Below, piece after piece: positions 1-11,764 of a stretch of 64,000 nt of DNA (its first letter is position 1; every line of letters starts with the position of its first letter). The position numbers were made by a program, and so were the translations under genes. Source of the DNA: Lolium rigidum (taxonomy: Eukaryota > Streptophyta > Magnoliopsida > Poales > Poaceae); NCBI RefSeq assembly GCF_022539505.1, contig NC_061512.1, positions 248,078,510-248,142,509 on the forward strand. Direction: 5' to 3'. The notes under the pieces are model-generated. The model was given only the letters and a program-made list of their open reading frames with translations. It did not search any database and was not told the DNA's origin.

Positions 1-118
1 CACCCTTCTTCTTCTTCTTTTCTTTGTTTTCTTCTTTCTCTTCTCCTTCTCTTTTCTTTCTTTCTTCTTCTCTTTCTTTCTTTCTTCTTCATCTCTTTCT
101 TTTCTCTTCCAATATCTT
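1..118. repeat. CT/CTT-rich low-complexity tract
   Basis: The first ~110 bases are almost pure pyrimidine on the plus strand, dominated by CTT and TTTC units. It is an imperfect microsatellite, cut by the window edge. The following stretch to 629 holds no feature I can support. Confidence 0.85.
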
Positions 119-644
119 GTATACTCTTCACTCTTTAAACATCTAGAGAGTGTAATAACCTACAAATCTTATAAACCGAAATGTTCATATATTATCATTG
201 TCATCAACACCAAAACACATATAAAATGAGATATGATCTTTCAACATGACTTAAGCGGCAGGGAGCGTCACGTCGCATGAATTAGGCCCAGTACATGCGT
301 GGTAGGTGATCAGGAGCGTCGCGTGTATGGATTAAGCGGCCGGAAGGCCCGGAACATTGCTACGTACGCATGCACTCGGAAGCGCACCATGTTTCCAGAG
401 CAGTTCTACTTTTTTAGTCCCACCTCGCAAATCGAAGGAGCAAAACACTAGCTTAAATACCCGCCCGCGGTAGTAGTTGCCAACCAGTTCTCGTCGCCAG
501 CTTCGATCCAGCTGTTAGACAGCGATCGATACCCGTCTGACGTAAATGGGCTTTCAAATAAAAAGCCCACCCGACGGATTCCTGTGCGAAGTATACGACA
601 GTGAGCGCGCGAGCGATAGGGAGGAGGACCCGAGAAAAGGTGTA

Positions 645-1469
645 GTCCCAAAAGTTTTTTTTCCTTCGTCTCTCCTCTCTCAGCGCCGCCTCAACCCTAG
701 CCGCCTCCAGTTCATCCTCCTCCATAGATTGGTTCCCCCTTCTTCGGTCGGCTTCACCGGCGTCGGGAGGAGTGGGGAACCCGATCTATGCGTGGAGTTT
801 CGAATAAAAGTACTGTTTGCATTAGATTATGTTAGGATTTTGGTAGCCGTCTTTTTGTTGGTTTCCCCTCAATGGAGATGGCATCGTCTGCAATAAGTGA
901 TCTTCGGCCTTTCGTTCGGCGACGAGATCTTCTTTCCGGCGTCAATGGTGGTGTTGAACAATCACAGTTTTCTAGGTATGGGCCTTCGGATCTTGCTTCG
1001 CCAGATCGATTTTGGATCTTTTGTCGCTGTTGCCGCGAGGAGGATTATCCTCGCAGTTTTTGTCCCGGCTGCTACGTCCTCGACAATGGTGATTCGTACT
1101 CTCGGCTCTCCATCAACGACGACAAAGCTAGTCGGTTATTATTCCCTGATATACTGGTGTTGGTACTCTTGCCGATGTTGTATGACTGCTTTAATAATTG
1201 CGTGCGTGCACGCAACCTTGGCATTGCGGCTCAAAAAATTATGGGAGAACTTTCCTCGGTATCTACAGGTTTATGATTCGTTATCTATCTTTTGCTGCCT
1301 TCAGAAGAGTACAAGATTGTGTTCTGGAAGAAGAAAGAAATTTAAGACCTCGAAGATTTGTTATTATCTTTTAGACTTTATTTTGTAATCGTTGGAGTTA
1401 GTTCATGTATCTTTACCATGTACTATTTGTTGCTATGAATATATGTGGTATTGATTTTTAAAAAAAAAG
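645..1469 (+). mobile_element. Non-LTR retroposon with poly(A) tail and 15-bp target site duplication
   Basis: The 15-mer CCGAGAAAAGGTGTA occurs at 630-644 and again at 1470-1484. The segment between them ends in a run of nine A (1460-1468). Target duplication plus 3' A tail is the hallmark of LINE-driven retroposition. The 825-bp insert has a pyrimidine-rich, UTR-like start and an AT-rich 3' part. Short ORFs overlap in it, but none resembles reverse transcriptase or an ORF1 protein. It could be a non-autonomous LINE derivative, an internally deleted LINE, or a retrocopy of a spliced transcript; family unknown. The borders are well supported. Confidence 0.75.
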
Positions 1470-1900
1470 CCGAGAAAAGGTGTACGTAGGCAGTCGATCA
1501 CTGACTTAATCTGTGATAACTCAACTTACATTTGACCCACGCCGCTTGGTGGTGGCTACTGCGAGCGAGCGCGCCCGTGGCGAGAAACCTGAGCAGATCG
1601 ATCAGCTACAACTCCAAGTGAAATCAATTCTACTCACAGTGTCACGTTTTTTCTTTGAAACGGAACAACACTACTTTTTTTTTGGGGTTTCTACATGCTG
1701 GGCCGACCGTTTCGGGCGAGCGGGCCGATTAAGATGATGTCCGTGCGCATTACTCTAACGTTTCCTGGGTCAGCGGTGGGCTGGCCCGTGCGACCCTCTA
1801 TGGCTTATGGGCAGTGAGGAATTTGTCAGCCAGTTTGCAGCGTCGTGGACTTGTGGTGTTTGTCTGCAGGAGCAAAGGAGGCTTTGTTTTGTTTACGAAT

Positions 1901-1988
1901 TTAATCCTAGCATGGTAAATATTTAATATCATCAGGTGTAGCACCCCATACAATTTAATTCTAGCATGGTAAATATTTAATATCATCA
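1901..1988 (+). repeat. 54-bp direct repeat at the left edge of an LTR
   Basis: A 34-bp stretch beginning TTAATCCTAGCATGG at 1901 recurs at 1955 with a 54-bp period and one C/T change. The second copy lies just inside the start of the solo LTR described next, so this may be a local tandem duplication or a second truncated LTR end. The 1485-1900 stretch before it shows nothing recognisable. Confidence 0.7.
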
Positions 1989-4428
1989 ATAATCCATATG
2001 AGACCTATCTGACCAGAGTCTCTACCTCATTTTGGATTGTTCATGACAAGATTTAAATGAGAGAAATAATCCCATAGGATTTATCAATATTTTTGGACAA
2101 TATCTTTGACTAGAATTAGCCATATAGTCCTTTAATTAAACTAGGCCATGATCATTCAAAGTAAGCATGGCATATTTTTGTAAAAACAATTAGTATAAGT
2201 GTAATGTGATTTATAGGAGTTGGAATTAACTAAAAAGCATTTTTGGTTGATTTTTAATAATTATTCTAAGGCAGAAAAGTCCCTGTCTTGTTTATTTTCT
2301 CACTTAAATTCTATAATAGATCTAGGGTTCAAACCAGTGGCATTGTGTAGATAATTTCATAAGGTTTCCAAATATATATAATTCGTAAAATTTGGTTGGG
2401 TGGATTTGATTCTATTTAATTTTGAAAACAGCATCTGAGAGTAATTCCTTAAATTCGAAAATTTGTATTCAAATTTGTGGGCTTCGGCGGGAAAGCAAAT
2501 GGGCTGCACAGGGGAGAAAGAGATGGGCCGGCCCAGTTCTGCGTCTGGCGCAGCGGGCCGTCTGACGGGCGGGGCCACGCGTCAGTGGGGTTTGGCTAGC
2601 GAAACGGTACGAGGAAACCTGACCGTGCGATTAGAACGCGATCGCACGGTCGAGAGGCTTCGTCGTCGCCGACGAGAGAGGGACTCACTGGCGGCAGAGG
2701 TAGGGGGTCGGAGCGGTCGTCGGAGCTCAGGCGATCGTCGGAGGTGTGCGCCGCAACGTTGTCGTCGATGGGGAAGCGCCTGGTAGCAGCGTCGCGTCCT
2801 GGGGTGGCCTCCTGCTCCGGCGAACTCCGTGTACTGGCGGCGGCGGAGACCTTGCAATTGGGACGGTGTGGTGGCTAACTGGTGAAATTGAGGGGACGAG
2901 GAGAACTGTGAGGATGAGAGGGAGTGAATGGTGTGCTCAGATCAGTGGGAGGAGTCCTCCTTTTATAGCCTTGAAGGGTGGCCGTGGGGCGGAGCGGCAG
3001 TCGTCGACGGCGTCGTCGTTCCAGGGGCGCCAAGGGGCAAGGGATGGGCTGGTCTGGTTGCTGATGCAATGGTGGAGCTGACGCGCGTGATCGTGGCTCT
3101 GGCGAGGCTCTGTAGTGATGGCGAGGTTGACGGGAGTGCTCCGGCCATGGCGGACGGTCGGGGACGCGCTCATCACCTGCGGCGTTCCCGCGGTCAAATG
3201 GACGTGTCCAGGCGGTCCAGGGACTTGTCCTGCGTCGACTGGCGCTGAGAGGAGAGGTCGAGGTGGCGCAGGGGCTCCGGGCAGCTGGCGCTCTGGCGCG
3301 TCCAGGGGCGTCCTGGCGCGCGTCCATGCCGATCCTGGCATGTGCTGGGCGCGTCTGGGCGTGGCTGTGCTGGCGTGTGCAAGCATGGCCTTGGTCATGG
3401 CTTGGTCTGGGCATGCTCAAGTGAGTGAGATGGAGCTGATGGACAAGGCAGGGCATGCTGGAGGTGACCAGGGAGAGAGGGAGCATGGTGATGGCATGGT
3501 GAGCACGGGCATGGCCCTGCCATGGTCGTGGAGGTCAAGTGGAGGGGGTACAGTGGCTGGCACTGATGCCCAGGGATGTGCTAAGGGTCCAGGGGTGCAG
3601 AGAGGACTCAGGCTTGGACTTGGTCTCCTCCAATTTTCAGTATGGGCATGGTTTTCTCCACTGCCCGCAAGGTGTTCGACCAAATGGCCGAAAGAAAATA
3701 ATTTTTGAATTTTGGAGAGATTTTTGGTGGGTTGTAATCATATATTATTTAGAGTATATTGGTGGTGGTGGTCGTCAAAATGGTGTTGATTTGCAAAATC
3801 ACATATTGCATATGATCTTGCATATGCAACTTTGTTCCAACTTTGCTTGATCCTCATTTGAAATTGAGAAGGAAAATGGGGTGATGGTTTTGGACAAAGT
3901 TGAAGTCCTTGATGTTGTCTTGGATGAGGTGCAAAGAAATGAGCAGGTGTAGAAGTGAAAACTCAAAAACCAGGGGCTCAAAGTGAGTACCAGATTAAAA
4001 ATGACACACATGACCATAATTGCATGTGAGCTCATATTTGTCTCAAATTTGATTTGAATGGTGTTTGATGGTTTCCAAAGTTGTTAATATATGTTTAGTA
4101 TCCATTTACACTCAATGGTGCAAACCAAAATGGTCTATATCAAAGATTTGTAAAAATGGCCTAGGCCTTATGTGTGTGTGAAATGGAGTTTTATATTTTC
4201 TTTTCCATTTGATTTTTATTTGACCTTGGATGATCAAGTGATCATTGCTAGGGTTTTAGAGTGAGAGAGAACACATATACAAGTATCATGGCAATTGCAC
4301 ACTCAAAAATAAATACAAGGTGATCTATATGCATGGTCCTATATGGTATGAAAAAGTTTTTGTTAACTCTAATTTTTGACTTCTTGAATCTCTCTCTTGT
4401 TCATTTTATTGAAATTTGGGATGTTACA
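1937..4428 (+). mobile_element. Probable solo LTR of a gypsy-type element
   Basis: The segment begins TGTAGCACCCC and ends GGGATGTTACA, near-inverted termini of the TG...CA form. Its length (2.49 kb) and make-up (AT-rich flanks, GC-rich core at 2500-3650, no coding capacity) fit a long grass gypsy LTR. No primer-binding site or gag-pol lies on either side, so it would be a solo LTR. A clean 5-bp target duplication is not visible, because the left edge carries a 54-bp duplication. Long GC-rich ORFs in the core overlap on both strands and look like composition artefacts. Confidence 0.55.
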
Positions 4429-4436
4429 GGTAATCA

Positions 4437-4637
4437 CTCCATCCGTTCATAAATAAGTGTACATATAGCTTTTGTACTAAATCAACCTTTTAAAACTTGG
4501 TCGACTTTATAGAATGGAGTAGAACATATACGACATTAGGTAAACTAGAAAATTGCCATTACTTTCATTCAGAAATATAAGATTTTTTAGGAAGCTAGTT
4601 TAGGTTTCTAAAAAGGCTTATTTTGAAACGGAGGTAG
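4437..4637. mobile_element. Stowaway-like MITE
   Basis: The left end CTCCATCCGTTCATAAATAAG is matched in inverse by AAAATAAGCC-type sequence at the right end (ACGGAGGTAG reads CTACCTCCGT on the other strand). This is the grass Stowaway terminal signature. Length is about 200 bp; the flanking TA is degraded. Confidence 0.65.
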
Positions 4638-4648
4638 TTTTCACCTGT

Positions 4649-4716
4649 GTTCCATAATGTAAATCGTTTTGGCAAGCAAACTATTTAGTTTGACAAAATA
4701 GCTTACATTATGGAAC
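4649..4716. repeat. Short palindrome with 14-bp perfect arms
   Basis: GTTCCATAATGTAA at 4649 is exactly inverted as TTACATTATGGAAC at 4703-4716, leaving a 40-bp centre. It is probably a minimal Tc1/mariner-type MITE. The next 1.1 kb (4717-5825) contains only short open frames that I cannot assign. Confidence 0.6.
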
Positions 4717-5825
4717 GGAATGATACATTATAAAACAAATCCTGTGAAACTGATTTAGCGTTATAATTGTTAGTACTTTCCCTTATGAAGTTGATTAAAT
4801 TTTGGGAGCGCCTAGATATCAGGCACCTGAGAACTTAGTTCTCAGTCGGCTGACATCATGTGCTAATTGTTTTAAGTGGTCAATCGAGTCTATTACCAAG
4901 GAGAATGTGGTTGATCCACGTGTCATCATGCAATGCCTCCTCGACACTCATGTTTCTCTGCCTAGAGATGTTGAAAATGAGCAGAGAGAATTCCTCAGCC
5001 CTTTTGGCACCCAACCAGGCTGAGCGCCAAAAGTTGGCCTTTTCACCGTTGCAAATGGGAATCGGTATGCCAACACATAACAACTCCATATTCATCTCAT
5101 TGCAAGGGTTTCTCTGCCCTGCCCAATTTCTTTCCGGTGTGGTCCACTCAAACCACGAATATCGCAAGGGCAAAGCACATGAGATTCTCTCAAAATGAAG
5201 GGTGCCAGTTACACAAAGCTAGGTTGGTCTACAAACAACTTCCCAATTCAATATACATCCCCCCGTTTAAAACTTGTCAGTCATTGCATTAAGAAAGGCC
5301 CTCTCGAGCTTCTCAAATCTTTTCTTCACTCTGGGAAAATCACGAGTGGTCTGAGGTGGTAAATGGCCAACAACGTCATAACCAATCTAACATTAACTTT
5401 GTGTCATGTTGTTATGATGTTATTTCTGTTGTTCCCATTAATCTTGCGTGTATTCCCCCCCCGAGATGTTGGAAATGTGTGAACTTCAGTTCCTTGATGC
5501 AGAGGGGCAGCCCAAGATATCTCATCAAGAAGGTGGCGACGATGGCGGAAAAACTCTATAGAATATCATTGGGGCGAAGTGGCTCTTTTAGAAGTTGGTG
5601 GATGAGTATTGTGACCTCCCAAAATTCTTGATGGTCCTAAAGAGCTCATTGGTATCATATTTTAATGTGGAGGAGAAGATCGCGAAGTTTTCCCCATACA
5701 TGGAGGATATACCCGATCCATGTTTCACTATCAGATATAAGAAATAAAAAGTTTGACTCGTCTAGAGCCCAAAGGATAAAAGAAACAAAAGAAAGATAAC
5801 CCAAAATAGCATAGATATATGTACA

Positions 5826-6050
5826 ACTCCGTTCGGAACTATAAGGCAAGAGAGCTTTTTTATACTGTTAGAAATTATAAGGTATATCTCATTTATTGTC
5901 CACTCTCCCCTAATGCATTCTCTTCTTTTCTTTCTCCTCTATGACACATGTAAAGCTATTGGTGCGTGCAGTAATTAATGATGAAAGTTATGAATTTTCT
6001 TGATCTTAGTGAATTGGTACTCTGGCTTTATAATCTCAAACGGATGGAGT
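5826..6050. mobile_element. Stowaway-like MITE, degraded
   Basis: ACTCCGTTCGGAACTATAAG at the left and CGGATGGAGT at the right are imperfect inverted ends of the Stowaway kind, about 225 bp apart. From 6051 to 7756 the DNA is AT-rich with no gene, repeat boundary or RNA gene that I can support. Confidence 0.5.
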
Positions 6051-7756
6051 ATGTTCTTTTTGACTTCCGACATAATATAAAGTTTACCAGACGTAAAAAT
6101 CATTTACACGTCTCTTTGTCGTGTGGAAGTGTATAGATCGATCGTGTATATGGGCTATCTTCTCTCATCTTGTGTAACCATGAATCCATACTACAAGTAC
6201 AAGACTTCGTTAATATCACTGTTTGCACTGCAAGCTATGTTAACTACATATCTAGTTTTAACTTTTTACAAAAAAAATTAACAACCCTCAGAAATTGTAT
6301 AATGTAGATGATAACAAATGCATTTCAACGAGCCATCCAAATAGAAACGTATGTATGCAAAACTAGAAGAATCCATTATGTTTTTATGTTAGACTATGAT
6401 AACTATAAGCGAAGTTATTTAAAGCATGACGTACAAAGCATGCATCTATGATTTTTATCTTATTATGATACCAAATTTAGCTTGTAAAACATAATTTTAC
6501 CAAGAAAAACCCGATAAAGAATGTTCTAGGAATTCGATTATACTCTAGGAGTTCCTTTAATTCTTTTCCTAACGATACACTGGAAACCACTATTAAGATG
6601 TTTGTTTTAATGTACACAATACATATCTGTACCAAAAAATCAGAATATTTAAATTTAAGTTAAACTACAGAAACAAATAATTTAAGGAGGCATGCAATTT
6701 GTAGTTATTTATTTTTCACATTTAAGGATTATAGGCTTGTAGATATTGGTAAGGACGATGTCGATAAATAATAAGACAAACATAACTATGGTTACAAATT
6801 TAAATATGATTATTTTCGAATCATAGTGCATCTTATATATAGTACAAATCACAATATTATTTATTAGAAACATTTACATGTGGCTAAATATGCTAATTAA
6901 ACTACAAAAGGTTGGACTTCAGTAAAACAAAAACTAATTAATTAAGTATAAAAGTTGAGTATAAATGAGTTGATGTGAGTGTTGCAAATGTACAAAAATA
7001 AAGGAGTCGGAAGACTGTTGGGCTCGTCAGCACTTGTAATGGATGGAGTTACAGGTCATGCAACTTCAGAAGCAATAATTTGTACAAAACCTTTGGTAGT
7101 GGATACAAATGTAAATTTTAGACGTATATGTCTGCCATGGGGTGATTGACGGATGGTTGAACGGTCAAAAATATTAACACATGGAAAGCATTACTAGCAA
7201 TGCGAACCTTATTGCATTATGGTTAGTAAAACTGATAACTTAATACTACTCATGAAGGGAGGCCTCCAACATCAATAGACACAACCTTGTATGTAGTGCT
7301 TGATTTGTCGTTCGATAGTTGCCATTATGCTTTGTTGTTAGAAGCTGGAACAAAACTATTGCACCTTCTAGTATCTGAGTAAGTGATATTTTCTTTTTTT
7401 TTCCTTATTAAAAAGAAAAGGTGAAACTCACAACGCATCCGTTGTTGTTATTATTTTTCTTTAATAAGAAAATATTGGCCTAACGGCAATCATCAAGTTT
7501 CAGCTCAGATTTCAGATTTCAGAACCGTTAACCACGAGCAGCAGGGTTTTTTAACGGGAGCTCTATAACTAGCACGTTTCATGCCTCTGAGTACGTTTTT
7601 TTTCTGTTGAGAACTCTGCCTCTGAGTACGTGAACGAGAACGACGACTGAGCTGGCCGGTCAAGCACATTCTCCGTTCCTCCCCCGGAAAGGAGGAGTCA
7701 AACGCCGTGGCATGAAAAAGCTCTTCGATGTCTTCTAGAGCTCTGGTTCTCTCTTA

Positions 7757-8029
7757 GACTGCTCATAGTGGGAGTAACATAGCTAGTAACATCACACACC
7801 CCAAGGCATTTTGGTGACATGGCATGCCAATAAATGAAGAAAGAGAGTGTGGTGGTAACTAGCTATGTTACCATAACATCACATTTCTCAAGACAAGATG
7901 AGTCTACAATCTAATAAATATAACATGCATGATACCACATACAAGTAACTATCCACTATGAAGGTAGTAACATAGGGTAGTAACATGCGCCATGTTACTA
8001 CTCTATGTTACTCCCCACTATGACTAGTC
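7757..8029. mobile_element. Tourist (PIF/Harbinger) MITE with TTA duplication
   Basis: GACTGCTCATAGTGGGAGTA at the left and its near-exact inverse ending ACTATGACTAGTC at the right form terminal repeats of about 26 bp. The 3-bp sequence TTA flanks the element at 7754-7756 and 8030-8032, the target duplication of PIF/Harbinger elements. The 273-bp body is non-coding. Confidence 0.85.
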
Positions 8030-8640
8030 TTAAAACCATGGCCGATGCATGCACTTTCACCTCGCCCGAGATGGAGTTCAATCCCCCCTCTCCGCCCACA
8101 ATTCCCTGCACGGTGTCGTCCTCTCCGATCTCGCTGGGGGGGAAACCCATGCGCGCCGTCCTGCCATCCTGCACACAGAAGAATGATGGCCGGGAGGCCG
8201 CCACACGCGCGCGCGCCACCCCTCAATCCTCATGCGCCCCAGGCAGGACGCACAATCCCCATCCCCATCCCTCCCCTCTGCCGCAGAGCAGCCCCGTGGG
8301 CGTGGGCGTCGAGCGTAGTTTAAACCCCGGCATCGCGTAGCACGAAGCTCGTGTCCCGTGCTAGGTAGATCGCCTTTCCCGGACACGGCGAGGGCCATGT
8401 CCCCCGGGCGGTCCGGCCAGACCCCGGCACCGGCGCGCGCTACGAGTTGCTGAAACATAGGCGACGGCGCATGCACGGCCGGACGAATGTTTTTCACTCG
8501 CGTGTCAGACGGTGCAGCGCATATGTACAGAGTGCTAGCTGGGCATACAGGACATGGGCTCTGCATCTTTACTCTTTCTTTACGGCGACGGAGTTTAGAG
8601 CGTTTGGGGACGGCGGACAAGAAATGGGGAAAATCGCGTC

Positions 8641-8994
8641 CCAGTCGCGTCCCCCAAAGCTAAATAGCGCCTCATTTTGTGTCCGGCGTCCCGGTAGGCA
8701 TCTATGATGGAGTCTCTACCGGGACGCCGGACACAAAATGAGCGCCCACATGCATGCATGCAGCCCCTTGTCCCCACATGCTGAGTCTCTTTCCCCACAC
8801 TTTCTCTCACCTACTTTTCCCACATGTGGTGGTCCCTCTATTAAAATGCATGCATCCGGACGCTGTTTGAGTGACGCTGGCCGAAAGGTCTCTTTTTGTA
8901 CAGATTTTTTGTCTCTTTTTGTCCGGCGCGGTCCCAAACGTCCCCCAAATCATTTGTGCCGGACGCTTTTTGAGGGACGCGACTGGAGATGCTC
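8641..8994. mobile_element. Harbinger-type MITE remnant with a long internal hairpin
   Basis: The right end reads CGACTGGAGATGCTC followed by TTA at 8995-8997, the usual border of a grass Harbinger-derived element. The left border is degraded (CAGTCGCGTCCCCCAAA near 8643). Inside, arms at 8667-8697 and 8716-8745 are inverted copies with a single one-base bulge around an 18-nt loop, giving a stem of about 30 bp. Confidence 0.55.
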
Positions 8995-9266
8995 TTAGCA
9001 TGCATGCACATGCACGTGCCTAGAGAGGGAATTTGCTGGCCATCTAGGCTAGATAGTGCTTATCAAGTTCACATGTCGTTTACCTTTTAGCTTTTCTGTT
9101 GTAACAAATTCATGTGTCCTGATCAATGTTAACCGTAAGAGTCCATAAGAGCCTGGTTTTGTAATGCTCCTTTGATGCAACGTATTTAGGTTTTTCTCTC
9201 CCACAGAGTGAAAGCTTCAAAAAAAAAAAAAATCTACGCCGAGATTCGTACTTATTCTGGTTCCGC

Positions 9267-9367
9267 TTCAACCATGTCCGCGCTTGATAGAGTAACCAAG
9301 TAGCTCATTCTGGAAATTCAACCATGTCCCGCGCTTGATAGAGTAACCAAGTAGCTCATTCTGGAAA
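9267..9367 (+). repeat. 50-bp tandem duplication
   Basis: The unit beginning TTCAACCATGTCCGCGCTTG (9267-9316) is repeated immediately at 9317-9367 with one inserted C. No function is evident. The rest of 9000-10040 is GC-moderate sequence with short frames and no recognisable product. Confidence 0.9.
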
Positions 9368-10232
9368 TACCTTTTTCCCACCGACATCTCCCGAGCGCCC
9401 CACGACTCGAAGCGTTGACTCTATTTGAGCCCGTCATAGCCACCCCCAACACGGTGGCCCTCTCCAGTGTCATCGTCCTAGTACCCTACACTCTAGCGCC
9501 TCCCAGCATCTCTCGCCAAGCACCTGCCGCTGCCCAGGCCGAGCCACCAACTTCTCCCTGCTCTCCCGCGACTACCATGGAGAGTGTGGCCACCTCGTCC
9601 TTCGACAAGCCCATCTCTGCATGCAGGTACCGCTAGACCCAATCAGCTCAGTCATCCTCTAGTTGTGCTCGAGGGCGTCGATTCTGCATCTACCATAGCA
9701 CGACTGACCATTTTTTCCATGTCGAGCACAACCTCGACCATCAAGCACGGCATGGCTCGATTCCGCCCGTGTCAGGAGGTGAAGATGGATCCGGTGGTGC
9801 TAGTCATCGCGAAGCCCACCAGTAGAGAAGTGGTCGCCACCTTGACAGGCACCGCTGATTTCGACGTAAATTGGCTGGGTGGGTCACGGGAGGGTGGTCA
9901 GGTACCCAGCCACCCAGGGAGGCTAATGCGTGTATACCTTGTGGGGCTGGTAATAAAGGTTTGACAAAATGGATATGTGTCGGTCGCAGGAGGGGTTCGG
10001 AGCTAATTGGGTAGCACGTTTCTTCCGTTAAGTCACTTGCAGGATGCTTGTCTCCTGCGCGGCACAGGAGCCTGGCCAGTTTGGCTGGCCGCCTAGGTGA
10101 TGGTTGGAGTTGTAGTGTTCGACTTGAATTTCCCTTTGCGTGTGATGTTAGATTCGGATTCGATGCTTAAACTGTACTTACGTGTACAAAATTTCGATTA
10201 AACACCGGCAATACCAATACCATATATAGTTA

Positions 10233-11764
10233 GGGTAGTACTGATAATCCTCCTCAGGAGGATATTTTCCTCCGAGCCTCCGACTCCAGCACCTGACACG
10301 TGTCCCCCAGGACCACCCCACGAACAGAGCAAACGACGGAAAAAAGTACCCACACCCCTGAAAACTGCCTGCGCTACTCGGTGCTCTTTTTCGAAGCCAT
10401 GGTGCGAGCCCTCGCTGGCAGCATGATGCAGCACCGGCCGGTCACTGCTACTTCGGCTTGCAGCTCGCCGCCGGCGCTCTTCCCGCAGCAGCACCCAATC
10501 CCCCTACACGCACCGCCGCCTGCGCCGTCGCCGGAGAAGACGCCCATCGCAACACCGTTGCTCCCCTTGCAGCACAGGCGGCGACGCCCGACGGTGGACT
10601 TGCAACACGGAGGCGGCGACGCCCGGCGGTGGACTTGCAGCACGGAGGCGGCGCCGAAGTCGGCGAGGCTGAAGCACTGCGACGGTGGGCTTCCAGCACT
10701 AGGACGGTGCTCCAGGACGGGCTTGAATGCAGCATGAAGGCGATGCTGACAATGACGGCGTTGCTCCTCCGTCGCCGGAGAACCCGACGCGATGTCGCCT
10801 GTGCATCAGCACCGCCGTCCACCCTTGCAGCAATATCGGCGACCTTATGTAGCAGCACCGCACACCTCCGGTAGCTGCTCCGCCGCATGTTTGCAGCATC
10901 CCCGGCGCATCGCCACCAACGGTGAACGGACGATGGAAGAATCTTGGGCCGCCCGTGGGAGCACCACCGACGGACGGTGGGAGCATCGCCCGTCGCCGGT
11001 GGGAGCAGCGCCGAACGCCCGTGGGAGCACCACCCGTCGCTCGTGGGAGCATCTCCACCATGTCGTGGAAGCAGCACCGGCCGCCCGTGGAAGCATCGCC
11101 GCCGGGCCATGGATGCAGCGCCGACCGGCCATGGAAGCATCTCTGCCTGGCTGTGGGAGCAGCACCCGCCACCCGTGGGAGCATCTCCGCCGGACCTAGG
11201 GAGCATCGGCGGCCTCCCGTTGGAAGCAGGTCCCCGTCGGTCATGGGAGCAGGTCCGGCAGCCCGTGGTGGAAGCATCGACGGCCAAGCGTGGGAGCAGG
11301 CCCGGCCGCCCATGGGAGCAATGCTGGCGACCCATGGGAGCTACGCCTCCCACCACTTGAGCACCGCCGCCAGTGCCCTTGCCGAATCCGGCGACGCGTG
11401 TGGCCACTCTGCAGCCCTGCACGCTCCCAAACCTGATGGAGTTCGCCACCCTCTTGATGGGCCTCGCCGGAGAGTGAGCCAACAGAGAAGGAGAGGGATT
11501 TGTGGGAGAGGGATGGTGACTGTGAGGTGGAGACGACGAGCGGTGGGGAGAACTGGAGAAGAAAACGATGGGAACTGGATAAGGAAGCGCTGGGGAGAAG
11601 AAAGCGGCCGTTGGGCGGAGAAAAGGTGTTTTCTCTGTGGATTGTTGCACGACGCGTGAAGGTGTGACGTGGCGCGATGTGGTCCGCCCGTAAAAACAAA
11701 TTGTACGACGCGCGATCCGGAGGCACGGAACGACGGAGCCTCCGAAGGTAAAGAAGCATTTTCC
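10233..11764. mobile_element. Non-autonomous Mutator-type element with 9-bp target duplication
   Basis: ATATAGTTA occurs at 10224-10232 and at 11765-11773, a 9-bp duplication as made by Mutator-like transposases. Both ends begin with GG and carry a related CCTCCGAGCCTCCG / CGGAGCCTCCG motif in inverted orientation, so the terminal repeats are short and degenerate. Block copy 2 (around 33970-33995) reads straight across the equivalent position without the insert, an internal empty-site control. The interior is GC-rich and non-coding in appearance. A 400-codon open frame on the minus strand (11650-10448) is largely encoded by a degenerate minisatellite, and equally long frames exist on the other strand, so I do not call a gene. 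Confidence 0.7.
10945..11345. repeat. Degenerate minisatellite inside the Mutator-type element
   Basis: Units of roughly 22-30 bp of the form CCGTGGGAGCATCGCC or GGAAGCAGCGCC recur more than a dozen times with substitutions and length changes. The period is mostly a multiple of three, which keeps several frames open on both strands and explains the long spurious ORFs here. Confidence 0.7.

Noticed and set aside
546..1388. Three overlapping plus-strand ORFs
   Set aside because: They lie inside the retroposon and match no reverse transcriptase, ORF1 or other family; the frames overlap each other.
2875..3486. 203-codon ORF on the minus strand and overlapping long ORFs on the plus strand
   Set aside because: Frames are open on several strands at once in a GC-rich core of a putative LTR; the products are Pro/Arg/Ser-rich with no domain.
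4860..5198. Overlapping ORFs of about 100 codons on both strands
   Set aside because: No recognisable motif, no splice context, and the frames contradict each other.
8005..8620. Overlapping ORFs near a possible gene start
   Set aside because: GC-rich sequence with frames on both strands; the right part matches block copy 3, where the frames are not conserved.
10448..11650. 400-codon minus-strand ORF
   Set aside because: Encoded largely by a degenerate minisatellite inside a Mutator-type element, with equally long frames on the plus strand. Composition explains it better than a gene.
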